Assembly (NCBI GenBank): GCA_023430065.1
Contig: JAEZCG010000021.1
Location: 1 to 38,282, forward strand
Origin: Pseudomonadota bacterium
Lineage (GTDB): Bacteria > Pseudomonadota > Gammaproteobacteria > Burkholderiales > SHXO01
DNA: 38,282 nt
Reading direction: 5' to 3'
Shown: positions 8,063-16,062 of the stretch, piece after piece
Layout: each line of letters starts with the position of its first letter
Position numbering within the stretch: position 1 is the stretch's first letter
Translations under genes and position numbers: made by a program
The notes under the pieces: model-generated
What the model was told of the DNA's origin: nothing
What the model saw: the letters and a program-made list of their open reading frames with translations, nothing else
Database searches by the model: none

Positions 8063-8198
8063 GCGTGGGAGGGGCGGCAGGCATCCGGCAGCGGAACATC
8101 CCATAAGTATAGCCGCGGCCACGCGCGCGCCCGGCCGCGTGGTTGGTAGAATTCGAGGAATCTCCGTTCACCGCTGTCGCTCACCCGGTCCGCGCTTC

Positions 8199-9875
8199 GT
8201 GTCCTCTGTCGTGTCCTTCGATGTCCGGTCCCGTGCGCGCGGACACGATGGCGCCAAGGTTCTTGCCGGACTCGCGCTCGCATCGTGCGCGATCATCGCG
8301 CTGCCGCTCGCCGGACTCGCGCTCGCGCTGTTCTCCGGTGCCGACGCGCAGGTCTGGGAACACCTGGTCCAGACCGTTCTTCCGCGCTATGCCCTCAACA
8401 GCCTGGTTCTCGCGTTGGCGGTCGGAGTGGGTGTCGCGGTCATCGGCACTGCGTGCGCCTGGTGCATGGCGGCGCTGGACTTTCCAGGGCGTCGCTGGCT
8501 CGAGTGGGGGCTGGTGCTGCCGCTCGCCATGCCTGCCTATGTGGTTGCGTACGCGTACACCGACTTCCTGCAGTTCAGCGGACCGGTCCAGACCGCGATC
8601 CGCGAGATCACCGGATTGCGGGCGCGCGAATACTGGTTTCCCGAGATCCGCTCGCTGTCCGGAGCCATCGTCCTGTTCGTCCTGGTGCTGTTTCCGTACG
8701 TGTATCTGCCGGTGCGGGCAGCCTTCGTCGAGCGATCGCCCAGTCTCTACCTGGCGGCACGGCTGACGGGGCTGTCGGCCGCCGCCGCGTTCCGGCGTGC
8801 GGTGCTCCCGCTCGCGCGTCCCGCAATCGCGGCCGGAGTCTCGCTCGCGGTCATGGAGACGCTCGCCGACTATGGCACCGTGTCTTACTTTGCGCTGGAG
8901 ACCTTCACCACCGGGATCTTCAAGGCCTGGTTCAGCCTGGGCGATCGGGCCGCGGCCGCACAACTCGCGATGCTGCTTCTGGGCGCCGTGGCGGCGGTGA
9001 TCTGGCTCGAGCGCCGCTCGCGCGGCCGGGCACGCTACCAGGGTGCACCGGTCGGGTCGCCACGACGCCAGCCGGTGCATGGTGCAGCCGGATTCGCGCT
9101 CGCGTGCGCCTGCGCACTGCCGTTCCTGCTCGGCTTCGTCCTGCCTGCAGTCGTGCTCGCGCGCCTGGCATGGCGCGACGTGGACCTGCTCGATCTAAAA
9201 CGCTACTTCGGCTTGATTGCCAACAGCATGTCCGCGGCGGGCGCGGCCGCGCTGCTTTGCGTGGTGCTGGCACTCACGCTCGCGTATGCCGTGAGGCTGA
9301 GGCCTTCGCCCGCCCTGCGTGGCGCGGTTCGGCTCGCAACACTCGGCTATGCGGTTCCCGGAGCGGTGCTCGCGGTGGCGATTCTGGTACCGCTGGCGCG
9401 AATGGACAATGTCGTGTCCGCATTCGTCGAGGCACATTTCGGATACCGGCCCGGCCTTCTGCTCACCGGCAGCATCGCCGCGCTGCTCTACGCGTATGTG
9501 GTGCGCTTCCTGGCACTGGCGCTCACGAACGCGGAAGCAGGACTGTCGCGTATCACCCCCAGCATGGACGAGGCCGCGCGCATCCTGGGATGCGGGGCGC
9601 TGCGCACCGTGCTGCGGGTACATGGCCCGCTGCTGCTGCGCAGCCTGGCCATCGGCATGCTGCTGGTGTTCGTGGACGCACTGAAGGAGCTGCCGGCCAC
9701 CCTGGCGATGCGCCCGTTCGACTTCGATACGCTCGCGACGCAGGCGCACAACCTGGCCAAGGACGAGCGACTCGGCGAGGCGGCCGTCCCAAGCCTGACC
9801 CTCGTGGCGGCCGGTCTGCTTCCGGTAATCCTGCTGTGCCGCGCGCTGCGCGAGGGTCGCGGCAGCGCACGATGA
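8199..9875 (+). CDS. fbpB: Ferric iron ABC transporter permease (FbpB type, duplicated)
   Basis: 558 residues if GTG 8199 is used; GTG 8211 is equally plausible and neither has a good ribosome site. A TAGAAT -10-like element lies at 8147-8152. The protein is a tandem duplication of a permease unit, about 12 membrane helices in total. Each half has its own cytoplasmic coupling (EAA) loop: LAARLTGLSAAAAFRRAVLP and EAARILGCGALRTVLRVHGP. This two-in-one form is characteristic of FbpB/SfuB. It would form the inner-membrane channel for Fe3+ with the ATPase encoded divergently and the binding protein encoded convergently (9 bp between stops). Confidence 0.9.
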   Translation: MSSVVSFDVRSRARGHDGAKVLAGLALASCAIIALPLAGLALALFSGADAQVWEHLVQTVLPRYALNSLVLALAVGVGVAVIGTACAWCMAALDFPGRRWLEWGLVLPLAMPAYVVAYAYTDFLQFSGPVQTAIREITGLRAREYWFPEIRSLSGAIVLFVLVLFPYVYLPVRAAFVERSPSLYLAARLTGLSAAAAFRRAVLPLARPAIAAGVSLAVMETLADYGTVSYFALETFTTGIFKAWFSLGDRAAAAQLAMLLLGAVAAVIWLERRSRGRARYQGAPVGSPRRQPVHGAAGFALACACALPFLLGFVLPAVVLARLAWRDVDLLDLKRYFGLIANSMSAAGAAALLCVVLALTLAYAVRLRPSPALRGAVRLATLGYAVPGAVLAVAILVPLARMDNVVSAFVEAHFGYRPGLLLTGSIAALLYAYVVRFLALALTNAEAGLSRITPSMDEAARILGCGALRTVLRVHGPLLLRSLAIGMLLVFVDALKELPATLAMRPFDFDTLATQAHNLAKDERLGEAAVPSLTLVAAGLLPVILLCRALREGRGSAR

Positions 9876-9884
9876 GGGCTCGGC

Positions 9885-10910
9885 CTACTTCCAGCCGACG
9901 CGGTCGACCAGCCGCTGCGCCGCCGCCAGGTTCTTGCCCAGAATGCCGACGTCGAGCGGATCCGGCTTGAAGCGGCCAAGTGACGTGAGCTCCGCGTTGT
10001 CGACCGGTGCCGATGGCACGACCGGCCATTCGTTGTTGCCATTGGCGAAGTAGGCCTGTGCCTGGTCGCTCGCCAGGTATTCGAGGAAGCGCACGGCGTT
10101 CTCCCTGTTCGGCGCATTGCGCATCACACCGCCTCCGGAAATGTTCATGTGCGTGCCGTGCCCCTGCTGGTCGGGCCACGCGAAGCGCACCTTACGCACG
10201 ACCTCACGGTCCTCGGGCTTTTTCGAGCGCATCAGCCGCACCCAGTAGTAGCTGTTAGTGAGTGCGATGCCGCACTCGCCCGAGGCGACGGCGCGAATCT
10301 GGTCGGTATCGCCGCCTCGCGGCGGGCGCGCGAAGTTCGCCACCACACCCTGCGCCCACGTCTCGGCCTGTGCCGCACCCATGTGCTCGATCATGGCACT
10401 GACCAGCGACAGCATGTACGGATGGCTGCCTGGGCGCGTGCATACCTTGTCCTTGTTGACGGGCAGTGCAAGATCGGCGTAGCTGCGCACGTCCTGCGGC
10501 TTGACCGACGCGGGATCGTAGACGATCACGCGCGCGCGGCTGGAGAAGCCGAACCACAGGCCCTGCGGGTGGCGATAGTTGGCCGGGATGCGTTCCTCGA
10601 GCACCTTGGACTTCACCGGCGCGAACAGGCCGAGCTGTTCCGCGGTCGTCAGCCGGGCGGCATCGACGATCAGCAGCACATCTCCCGGGCTGTTGGCGCC
10701 CTCGTTGCGGATCCGCTCGAGCAGTTGGTCATCGCCTGCTTCGATGCGGTTGATGCGGATGCCGGTCGACTTGGTGAAGCCGGCGTACAGTGCTTCGTCG
10801 GTGTCGTAGTGGCGTGCCGAATAGAGGTTGAGCACCTTGTCCTGCGCGACGGCAGGCATGGCGAGGGATAGCGCAACGGCCGCCAGGGCCGCGAGACGTG
10901 CTGCAGACAT
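9885..10910 (-). CDS. fbpA: Ferric iron ABC transporter, periplasmic binding protein (FbpA type)
   Basis: 341 residues from ATG 10910, with a GGAG 6 bases upstream; a longer frame reaches 10976 but lacks this site and would bury the signal peptide. The signal peptide ends near Ala22 (MPAVA, then QDK). The mature part begins VLNLYSARHY, typical of the FbpA/IdiA/FutA class. The paired Tyr221-Tyr222 in TNSYYW corresponds to the iron-ligating tyrosines of the family. NISGGGVMRNAPNRENAVRFLEYLAS is the usual C-terminal lobe motif. It delivers Fe3+ to the FbpB/FbpC pair encoded alongside. A TonB-receptor relic lies just upstream in the same direction. Confidence 0.91.
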   Translation of the reverse strand: MSAARLAALAAVALSLAMPAVAQDKVLNLYSARHYDTDEALYAGFTKSTGIRINRIEAGDDQLLERIRNEGANSPGDVLLIVDAARLTTAEQLGLFAPVKSKVLEERIPANYRHPQGLWFGFSSRARVIVYDPASVKPQDVRSYADLALPVNKDKVCTRPGSHPYMLSLVSAMIEHMGAAQAETWAQGVVANFARPPRGGDTDQIRAVASGECGIALTNSYYWVRLMRSKKPEDREVVRKVRFAWPDQQGHGTHMNISGGGVMRNAPNRENAVRFLEYLASDQAQAYFANGNNEWPVVPSAPVDNAELTSLGRFKPDPLDVGILGKNLAAAQRLVDRVGWK

Positions 10911-10976
10911 CTGTTCTCCAAACGGTGGGCATCGGACTGCGAGCGGTCGACGCAGCCCTGGCCCGGATAGCGACAA

Positions 10977-11245
10977 TCAGAACCGGTATGGCACGCCTGC
11001 CTGATACGGAGGCCTCGCGCCGGGCAGGATGCCCCGCGCGCGATCGGCGCTGTACTCCTTGTCGAATACGTTCTCGATCGACCCGAACACCATCCATTCC
11101 GTGCCGGGAACGCCGTCGTCCAGTACGAGGTTGACGAGCGCGTAGTCGTCGATCGCACCGTCCAAGCCGTGCCGTCGGTTCGTCCGTGTCGGCGAGATCG
11201 CGGTACTGCTCGCGGAGCACACCGGTTCGAGTTCTGCGCTACAGC
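10977..11245 (-). pseudogene. Decayed TonB-dependent receptor, C-terminal remnant
   Basis: The minus strand reads the end of an iron or siderophore receptor barrel in two frames. About 11235-11160 gives VLREQYRDLADTDEPTARLG; 11159-10977 gives AIDDYALVNLVLDD, then FGSIENVFDKEYSADR and a terminal YRF. Both stretches resemble consecutive strands near the C-terminus of TonB receptors, so a frameshift near 11160 separates them. A TAG stop precedes the first stretch, and nothing of the plug or the other strands is found upstream. The gene has therefore lost its 5' end as well. It lies directly upstream of fbpA in the same orientation, within an iron cluster. A sequencing error could explain the frameshift but not the missing 5' part. 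Confidence 0.75.
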
Positions 11246-11330
11246 CCACCGGAGGCGCGCACCCAACCATTCGGACCTAATGGTAACCGGACGCGTCGGA
11301 GAATGTAAACAAGAATCGGTTGCATTACGC

Positions 11331-11364
11331 TTGACGTGCTCAAACAAGAATGACTATCATTTAC
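11331..11364 (+). promoter_or_regulatory. Promoter with Fur box upstream of DUF2325 gene
   Basis: -35 TTGACG (11331-11336), 18-bp spacer, -10 TATCAT (11355-11360). A Fur-like site, core AATGACTATCATT (11349-11361), overlaps the -10; it matches 11 of 13 positions of the classical AATGATAATCATT core. Fur with iron would block RNA polymerase here. The gene's GAGG ribosome site is at 11377-11380. Confidence 0.75.
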
Positions 11365-11385
11365 AACTCGAGCGATGAGGTGAGC

Positions 11386-11712
11386 ATGAAAGCGACCCTG
11401 GTCGGGGCGGACCGCCTCGGCAACATACCGCAGGCCCTCCTTGAGCGTGGCATCGACGTGTTGCGCCACATCAGCGCGCGTGAACCGGCCGGCCAGCGCC
11501 GCAGCAAGGGCCTGCCCGCAGGAACCGAACTGCTGATCCTGTTCACCGACTTCCTCAATCACAACGCCATGCGCGCGTTCCGGCGGGCGGCGGAGGAGCA
11601 GGGGATCCCGGTGCTCGCGTGCCGCCGGTCGGTCACCTGCTTGATGCAGTGCCTGGATCGCTTTGGGCAGTGTCGCGTCGGCAGTCGTCCCTTTTGTGCC
11701 GTGCCGGATTGA
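11386..11712 (+). CDS. DUF2325 protein with Cys-rich C-terminus
   Basis: 108 residues from ATG 11386, with GAGG 5 bases upstream. It opens MKATLVGADRLGNIP, reads a small Rossmann-like fold (ELLILFTDFLNHNAMRAFRR) and fits the DUF2325 family, whose function is not established. The last 30 residues hold five cysteines (Cys79, 85, 89, 96, 104), enough for a metal or Fe-S site. It is the first gene after a Fur-boxed promoter and sits before bfd and bfr, which ties it to iron storage or release. Its stop overlaps the -35 of the next promoter. Function beyond this is unknown. Confidence 0.82.
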   Translation: MKATLVGADRLGNIPQALLERGIDVLRHISAREPAGQRRSKGLPAGTELLILFTDFLNHNAMRAFRRAAEEQGIPVLACRRSVTCLMQCLDRFGQCRVGSRPFCAVPD

Positions 11713-11738
11713 CACTCATTCTCATCCTTGCTTACGAT
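11709..11738 (+). promoter_or_regulatory. Promoter for bfd
   Basis: A consensus -35 TTGACA (11709-11714) overlaps the DUF2325 stop; an 18-bp spacer leads to -10 TACGAT (11733-11738). The spacer, ACTCATTCTCATCC, reads as a weak Fur-like site on the minus strand (GAATGAG repeats), so iron control is possible but less certain than at 11346-11364. Confidence 0.6.
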
Positions 11739-11759
11739 TGCGGCTCGGAGGATAGCGCC

Positions 11760-11954
11760 ATGTTCGTCTGTGTCTGCAACGGGATCACCGAACGCCAGGT
11801 CAGGGAGGCAATCGACCAGGGCGCCTGCTCGCTTCAGGACCTCACCGCGTGTCTCGGGGTCGCCTCCGGATGCGGCAGCTGCGCGGAATACACGGTGCGC
11901 CTTCTCGATCAGACACGCGAGACGCCGAATAAGCCGCTGGCCTGCGCAGCCTGA
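11760..11954 (+). CDS. bfd: Bacterioferritin-associated ferredoxin
   Basis: 64 residues from ATG 11760, with GGAGG (11747-11751) 8 bases upstream. The [2Fe-2S] ligands are at Cys4, Cys6 (MFVCVCNGIT), Cys38 and Cys41 (SGCGSC), the same spacing as E. coli Bfd. Bfd docks on bacterioferritin and passes electrons to the haem so that stored ferric iron is reduced and released. It is usually induced by iron starvation, in keeping with the Fur-like signals upstream. bfr follows 104 bp downstream with its own -10. The tail after residue 55 is short and unremarkable. Confidence 0.95.
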   Translation: MFVCVCNGITERQVREAIDQGACSLQDLTACLGVASGCGSCAEYTVRLLDQTRETPNKPLACAA

Positions 11955-12020
11955 CGCGCGCCTCCCGCCACTGCATTGAAGTGAGCGCCATCCTGCGCTC
12001 GGAGCGCGTGCGCCCGCCGG

Positions 12021-12053
12021 TATAATCGAAGCTCCCCCGCATCCATTCCGGAG
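12021..12053 (+). promoter_or_regulatory. bfr -10 element and ribosome site
   Basis: A consensus TATAAT (12021-12026) lies 33 bp before the bfr start, and CGGAG (12049-12053) 5 bases before it. No good -35 is seen at 16-18 bp, so an activator or an extended element may help. Confidence 0.6.
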
Positions 12054-12058
12054 CCGCC

Positions 12059-12523
12059 ATGAAGGGTGACGCCAAGGTGATCGAGTACCTGAACAAGGTA
12101 CTGGTCAACGAATTGACCGCCATCAACCAGTACTTCCTTCACGCGCGGATGTTTCGCAACTGGGGCCTGAAGAAGCTGGACGACTACGAATACCACGAGT
12201 CGGTGGACGAGATGAAGCACGCGGACCAGCTCATCAACCGCATTCTGTTTCTCGAGGGCCTGCCCAATCTCCAGCAACTGAACAAGCTGATGATCGGCGA
12301 GGATGTGGCTGAAGCCCTCAAGTGCGACCTGCAGCTCGAGTATCAGGCCCTGCCGCTGCTGCGCGAGGCCATCGCGCATTGCGAAACGGTCAACGACTAC
12401 ATCTCGCGCGAACTGTTCGAGGACATTCTCGAGAGCGAGGAGGAACACGTCGACTGGCTGGAAACGCAGCTGAGCCTGATCGACCGTACCGGCCTTCAGA
12501 ACTATCTCCAGTCCCAGATGTGA
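12059..12523 (+). CDS. bfr: Bacterioferritin
   Basis: 154 residues, the usual length. All ferroxidase-centre ligands are in register: Glu18, Glu51, His54, Glu94, Glu127 and His130. Met52, the axial ligand of the inter-subunit haem, is also present. The protein assembles into a 24-subunit shell that oxidises Fe2+ and stores it as a ferric mineral in the cytoplasm. Its release partner Bfd is encoded just upstream. It has a separate TATAAT and no Fur box is visible, so storage and release genes may be expressed under opposite iron conditions (inference). Confidence 0.97.
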   Translation: MKGDAKVIEYLNKVLVNELTAINQYFLHARMFRNWGLKKLDDYEYHESVDEMKHADQLINRILFLEGLPNLQQLNKLMIGEDVAEALKCDLQLEYQALPLLREAIAHCETVNDYISRELFEDILESEEEHVDWLETQLSLIDRTGLQNYLQSQM

Positions 12524-12526
12524 GGG

Positions 12527-12544
12527 GCCGGGCGGACGCCCGGC
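12527..12544 (+). terminator. GC-rich hairpin after bfr
   Basis: Perfect 7-bp stem GCCGGGC/GCCCGGC (12527-12533 with 12538-12544) with a GGAC loop, 4 bp after the bfr stop and 10 bp before the next start. It has no T-run, so it may act as a weak terminator or an mRNA 3' stabiliser rather than a classic terminator. Confidence 0.4.
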
Positions 12545-12554
12545 TGCTCCCGGC

Positions 12555-13496
12555 ATGCGCGCGGTCTTGCGGCTTTGGATGCTGCTCGCGTTCCTCACGG
12601 GGTGCACGGCCGTTTCCCGCACACCGACGCCCGAGGTCGTCGCCCCGCCGCCCCCGCCACCGGCACCGATCGTCGTGCCGCCGGCACGCATCGCGCTGGC
12701 ACTCGGCGGCGGTGCGGCCAAGGGCTTCGCCCACATCGGCGTGATCAAGGCGCTTGCCGCCCAAGGCATCGAGGCCGACATTCTCGCCGGGACCAGCGTC
12801 GGCAGCATGGTCGCTGCGCTGCACGGCTCCGGCTTGGACGGGTTCGCGTTGCAGCGACTCGCACTCGACATGAAGGAGTCGATGATCAGCGACTGGTCCA
12901 TACCCGACCGCGGCTTTTTGCGCGGGGAGGCGCTGCAGGACTACGTCAACCGCATGGTGCGCAACAGGACGATCGACCAGCTGCCGCGCAAGGTCGCCAT
13001 CGTGGCCACCGATCTGCGCAGCGGACAGGAGGTAGTGTTCGAGCGCGGTGACACCGGGCTCGCGGTGCGCGCCTCGAGCAGCGTACCCGGGGTGTTCCAG
13101 CCGGTGCGAATCGGCGGCCGTGAATACGTCGACGGCGGGCTCGTGAGCCCCGTGCCGGTCAAGGTCGCGCGCCGCCTCGGCGCGGATATCGTCATTGCGG
13201 TAGACATCTCCACGCGCCCGGGCGACAAACCGGTGCGCGACAGCGTCGACATGCTGCTGCGCACGTTCGTGATCATGGGCAATGCCCTGGCCGACATCGA
13301 ACTGCGCGATGCCGACGTCGTCATCCGGCCCGAGACCTCGAGCCTGTCGGCCACCGACTTCGAGAGCCGGCATCTGGCGATCCTCGAAGGCGAGCGTGCC
13401 GCGCAGGCGGCGGTCGGCGACATCCGGCGCAAGCTTGCCGACCGCGAGGAGCGCCTGCGCGAAGCGATGCGCGATACGGCACGGAGCGAGCCGTGA
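12555..13496 (+). CDS. Patatin-like phospholipase, lipoprotein (RssA type)
   Basis: 313 residues. A lipoprotein signal ends at Cys17 (lipobox LTGC), then a Pro-rich linker (about 30-43). The patatin domain has the oxyanion-hole motif GGGAAKG (51-57), nucleophile elbow GTSVG with Ser81, and the dyad Asp193 in VDGG. These are the signatures of bacterial patatin-like acyl hydrolases, close to the RssA/YchK group. It is probably anchored on the periplasmic face of a membrane and hydrolyses lipid acyl esters; the substrate is unknown. Its stop overlaps the next start (GTGA), so the two are likely co-translated. Confidence 0.88.
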   Translation: MRAVLRLWMLLAFLTGCTAVSRTPTPEVVAPPPPPPAPIVVPPARIALALGGGAAKGFAHIGVIKALAAQGIEADILAGTSVGSMVAALHGSGLDGFALQRLALDMKESMISDWSIPDRGFLRGEALQDYVNRMVRNRTIDQLPRKVAIVATDLRSGQEVVFERGDTGLAVRASSSVPGVFQPVRIGGREYVDGGLVSPVPVKVARRLGADIVIAVDISTRPGDKPVRDSVDMLLRTFVIMGNALADIELRDADVVIRPETSSLSATDFESRHLAILEGERAAQAAVGDIRRKLADREERLREAMRDTARSEP

Positions 13497-14137
13497 ACCC
13501 GGTTTGCCGCATCGACTGGTATTTCGATTTCATTTCCCCCTTCGCCTGGCTGCAGGCAGAAGACTTCGCCCGACGGCCGGAACTCGACATCGCGTGCAAA
13601 CCGGTGCTGTTCGCTGGGCTACTGGAGCACTGGGGACAGCTTGGCCCGGCCGAGATCGCGCCCAAGCGTACGTTCACGTACCGCTATATCGTCTGGCGTG
13701 CGCACCAACTCGGATTGCCGGTGCGCCTGCCGCGTGCGCATCCCTTCAACCCGCTGCCGCTGCTGCGCCTGGCCGTGGTCGCGCAGGCCCGCTTCGAGGT
13801 CGTGCTGCGCCTGTTCCGCTTCGTGTGGAGCGAAGGTAGTCTGCCGGACGACCCGCAGGCGTGGGGCGCGTTGCTGGCAGAGCTGGGCATGCCGGAGGCA
13901 GCGCGTCGGCTGCAGGACGACGACGTAAAGCGCGCGCTCCGGCGCAACGGGGACGAGGCGATCGCGCAGGGTGTATTCGGCGTTCCGACGGCAGTGGTCG
14001 ACGGCGAGCTGTTCTGGGGAGTCGATGCCACAGACATGATGCTGGATTATCTCGCCAAGGATCTCGTCTTCGACTCGGACGAGATGCGGCGGGCGGCGGT
14101 GTTGCCGGTCGGCAAGGCACGCCGCCAGTCGAACTAG
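13493..14137 (+). CDS. 2-hydroxychromene-2-carboxylate isomerase/DsbA-like family protein
   Basis: 214 residues from GTG 13493, overlapping the previous stop by 4 bp. A thioredoxin-fold start (IDWYFDFISPFAW) carries Ser15 where DsbA proteins have Cys, as in HCCA isomerases and kappa-class GSTs. HPFNPLPLLRL and the cis-Pro motif GVFGVPTAVVDGELFWG are typical of that family. Such enzymes use glutathione to isomerise naphthalene-pathway intermediates, but most genomic members have unknown substrates, and no naphthalene genes are present here. It converges on rdgC, the two stop codons sharing the palindrome CTAG. Confidence 0.85.
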   Translation: MNPVCRIDWYFDFISPFAWLQAEDFARRPELDIACKPVLFAGLLEHWGQLGPAEIAPKRTFTYRYIVWRAHQLGLPVRLPRAHPFNPLPLLRLAVVAQARFEVVLRLFRFVWSEGSLPDDPQAWGALLAELGMPEAARRLQDDDVKRALRRNGDEAIAQGVFGVPTAVVDGELFWGVDATDMMLDYLAKDLVFDSDEMRRAAVLPVGKARRQSN

Positions 14138-15048
14138 GCGCTTCGAGTCGCCGCGTCAGCCTCGCCGCCCAGCGCGTGCACCAGATCGCTCAGCAGGCGC
14201 AGCAGCTCGCCCGTCATGAGGGCGAAGTCGACGTCGAACTGCTCGTCCGCGTTCTCGGCGTCCTGCTGGGACTCTCCTTTCGTCACGTCGAGGAAAGTCA
14301 GGCGCTTGATCTGCAGCTGCTCGGTGAGCACGAACGAGATGCGGTCCTCCCAGGTCAGTCCCAGCTTGGTTGCGCTCTTTCCGGACGCGATGTGCTGTCG
14401 GATCTCCCGGCCCTCCAGGGCGTGGCGCACGTAGCGCACGGTCGGCTTGCCTTCGTCCGGCGACTGCAGTTCGAGGTCCTGGTCGATGGTGAATCCTGCT
14501 GGTGCGTCACCCTCGGCGAGCCATTGCGTCATGGCCGCGGTTGGTGAGAGGTGAGTGGTCAGAGGTGTGGCCGGCAGTTCGTCGACCGCCTGGCGCAGCG
14601 CATCGATCGCTTCCTCGGCCTTCTTGAGCGCGGCTGCGTTCACCACCAGCAAGCCGGACTCGGGCGCGATCCACACGTGCGTGCTGCGCCGGCGTGCGAG
14701 CGCCTTGGGCAGCAGTTCCTCGGTGACCTCGTCGCGGATCTGGCGCATCTGCTTGCGCCCCACCGGGTAGGGCTGTCGGCCAGCGATCTGGTCGGCGCGT
14801 TCCTGCGCCACCTGGCGGATGACCGAGGCCGGCAGCAGTTTCTGCTCTACGCCCAGTTCCAACAGCCAGTGCTGCCCGAGGCGATGCACGTACACCTCGG
14901 CGTCTCGCGGGCAGAGCCATCCGCGGCTTTCCATCTCGAAGCTACCGCAGCGCTGCAAGCGCCGGCGTGCGAGTCGGCGCCCGAGTTCGTCGGCGTCGAC
15001 TGACCAGGGCATGGGGAGCCGATAAACGGCGAGGTTCTTGAACCACAT
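14134..15048 (-). CDS. rdgC: Recombination-associated protein RdgC
   Basis: 304 residues against 303 in E. coli. It opens MWFKNLAVYRL and carries the family blocks GQHWLLELGVEQKLLPASV, LLPKALARRRSTHVWIAP, LAEGDAPAGFTIDQDLEL and IKRLTFLDV. RdgC forms a dimeric ring around DNA and restrains RecA filament formation. It lies 9 bp downstream of fbp on the same strand and was probably transcribed with it, a positional rather than functional pairing. The 3' end overlaps the convergent neighbour by 4 bp. Confidence 0.96.
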   Translation of the reverse strand: MWFKNLAVYRLPMPWSVDADELGRRLARRRLQRCGSFEMESRGWLCPRDAEVYVHRLGQHWLLELGVEQKLLPASVIRQVAQERADQIAGRQPYPVGRKQMRQIRDEVTEELLPKALARRRSTHVWIAPESGLLVVNAAALKKAEEAIDALRQAVDELPATPLTTHLSPTAAMTQWLAEGDAPAGFTIDQDLELQSPDEGKPTVRYVRHALEGREIRQHIASGKSATKLGLTWEDRISFVLTEQLQIKRLTFLDVTKGESQQDAENADEQFDVDFALMTGELLRLLSDLVHALGGEADAATRSA

Positions 15049-15057
15049 GGCGCGCGA

Positions 15058-16062
15058 TCAGGTGAGGTGGGACGCGACGTGATCGACCTCGTCGGCACTG
15101 CCCAGAATTACCGCGGTGCGCTGGTGGATGTCCTCGGGCTGCACGTCGAGAATGCGCTGGCCGGGCGCCGCCAGTGCCTTGCCGCCGGCCTGTTCCAGCA
15201 ACATCGCCATCGGGTTCGCCTCGTACATCAGGCGCAGCTTGCCTTGTGGTGCTTTGGCCGTGGGCGGATACATGAACACGCCGCCCTTGAGCAGGATGCG
15301 ATGCACGTCGGCCACCATGGAGCCGATGTAGCGGCTGGAATAGCCGCTGCCCTGCGCCCACTCCAGGTAGCGCTGATAGCCCTCGGGGAAGCTGCGCCGG
15401 TTGCCTTCGTTGACCGAGTAGCTCTTGCTCGCCGCCGGGACGCGAATACCACGCTCGACCAGCAGGTAGGCGCCCACCTCGGGATCGAGGACGAACATGT
15501 CGACGCCGTTCCCCACACTGAGCACGAACACCGTGGAGGAACCGTACAGCACGTAACCGGCTGCCACCTGATGTCCACCTTTCTGCAGGAGCGAGCCGTG
15601 CGCGTCGCGCGCGCGCCGGTCGTGCCGCAGGATGCTGAAGATGGTCCCGACCCCGCCGCACACGTCCAGATTGGACGAGCCGTCCAGTGGATCGAACAGC
15701 ACGCAGTAGCGGCGTTCGCCGTTTGGGTCGTCACGCAGGATGACCGGCTCCTCGTTCTCCTCGGAGGCGACGATGGCGACGCCTTCGCGGCCGCCCAGCG
15801 TGCGCAGCAGGATCTCGTTGGCGATCACGTCCAGTTTCTGCTGTTGCTCGCCCTGGACGTTCTCCGCTCCCGCCCCGCCGAGAACGTCCTCCAGGCGTGC
15901 GCGGCGGACCCGGGCCGCGATCATCTTGGTGGAGATGGACATGGCCGACAGGATCCAGGACAAGGCGCCAGTCGCCTCGGGGAAGCGCGATTCCTGCTCC
16001 AGGATGTGCGACTGGAGGGTGACGATCGGGCGGGCAAAGGTCGGGGCAGGGGGGGCGGCCAT
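15058..16062 (-). CDS. fbp: Fructose-1,6-bisphosphatase, class I
   Basis: 334 residues from ATG 16062, chosen for the AGGAG 4 bases upstream; the frame is open further but the extension looks non-coding. Metal- and phosphate-binding motifs of class I enzymes are present: SEENEEP (100-106) and VLFDPLDGSSNLD (121-133). Later blocks are YIGSMVADVHRILLKGGVFMYP, KLRLMYEANPMAMLLEQAGG and the DIHQRTAVILGS end. It hydrolyses fructose 1,6-bisphosphate in gluconeogenesis, or in the Calvin cycle in autotrophs; no other Calvin genes are near. rdgC follows 9 bp downstream. Confidence 0.97.
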   Translation of the reverse strand: MAAPPAPTFARPIVTLQSHILEQESRFPEATGALSWILSAMSISTKMIAARVRRARLEDVLGGAGAENVQGEQQQKLDVIANEILLRTLGGREGVAIVASEENEEPVILRDDPNGERRYCVLFDPLDGSSNLDVCGGVGTIFSILRHDRRARDAHGSLLQKGGHQVAAGYVLYGSSTVFVLSVGNGVDMFVLDPEVGAYLLVERGIRVPAASKSYSVNEGNRRSFPEGYQRYLEWAQGSGYSSRYIGSMVADVHRILLKGGVFMYPPTAKAPQGKLRLMYEANPMAMLLEQAGGKALAAPGQRILDVQPEDIHQRTAVILGSADEVDHVASHLT

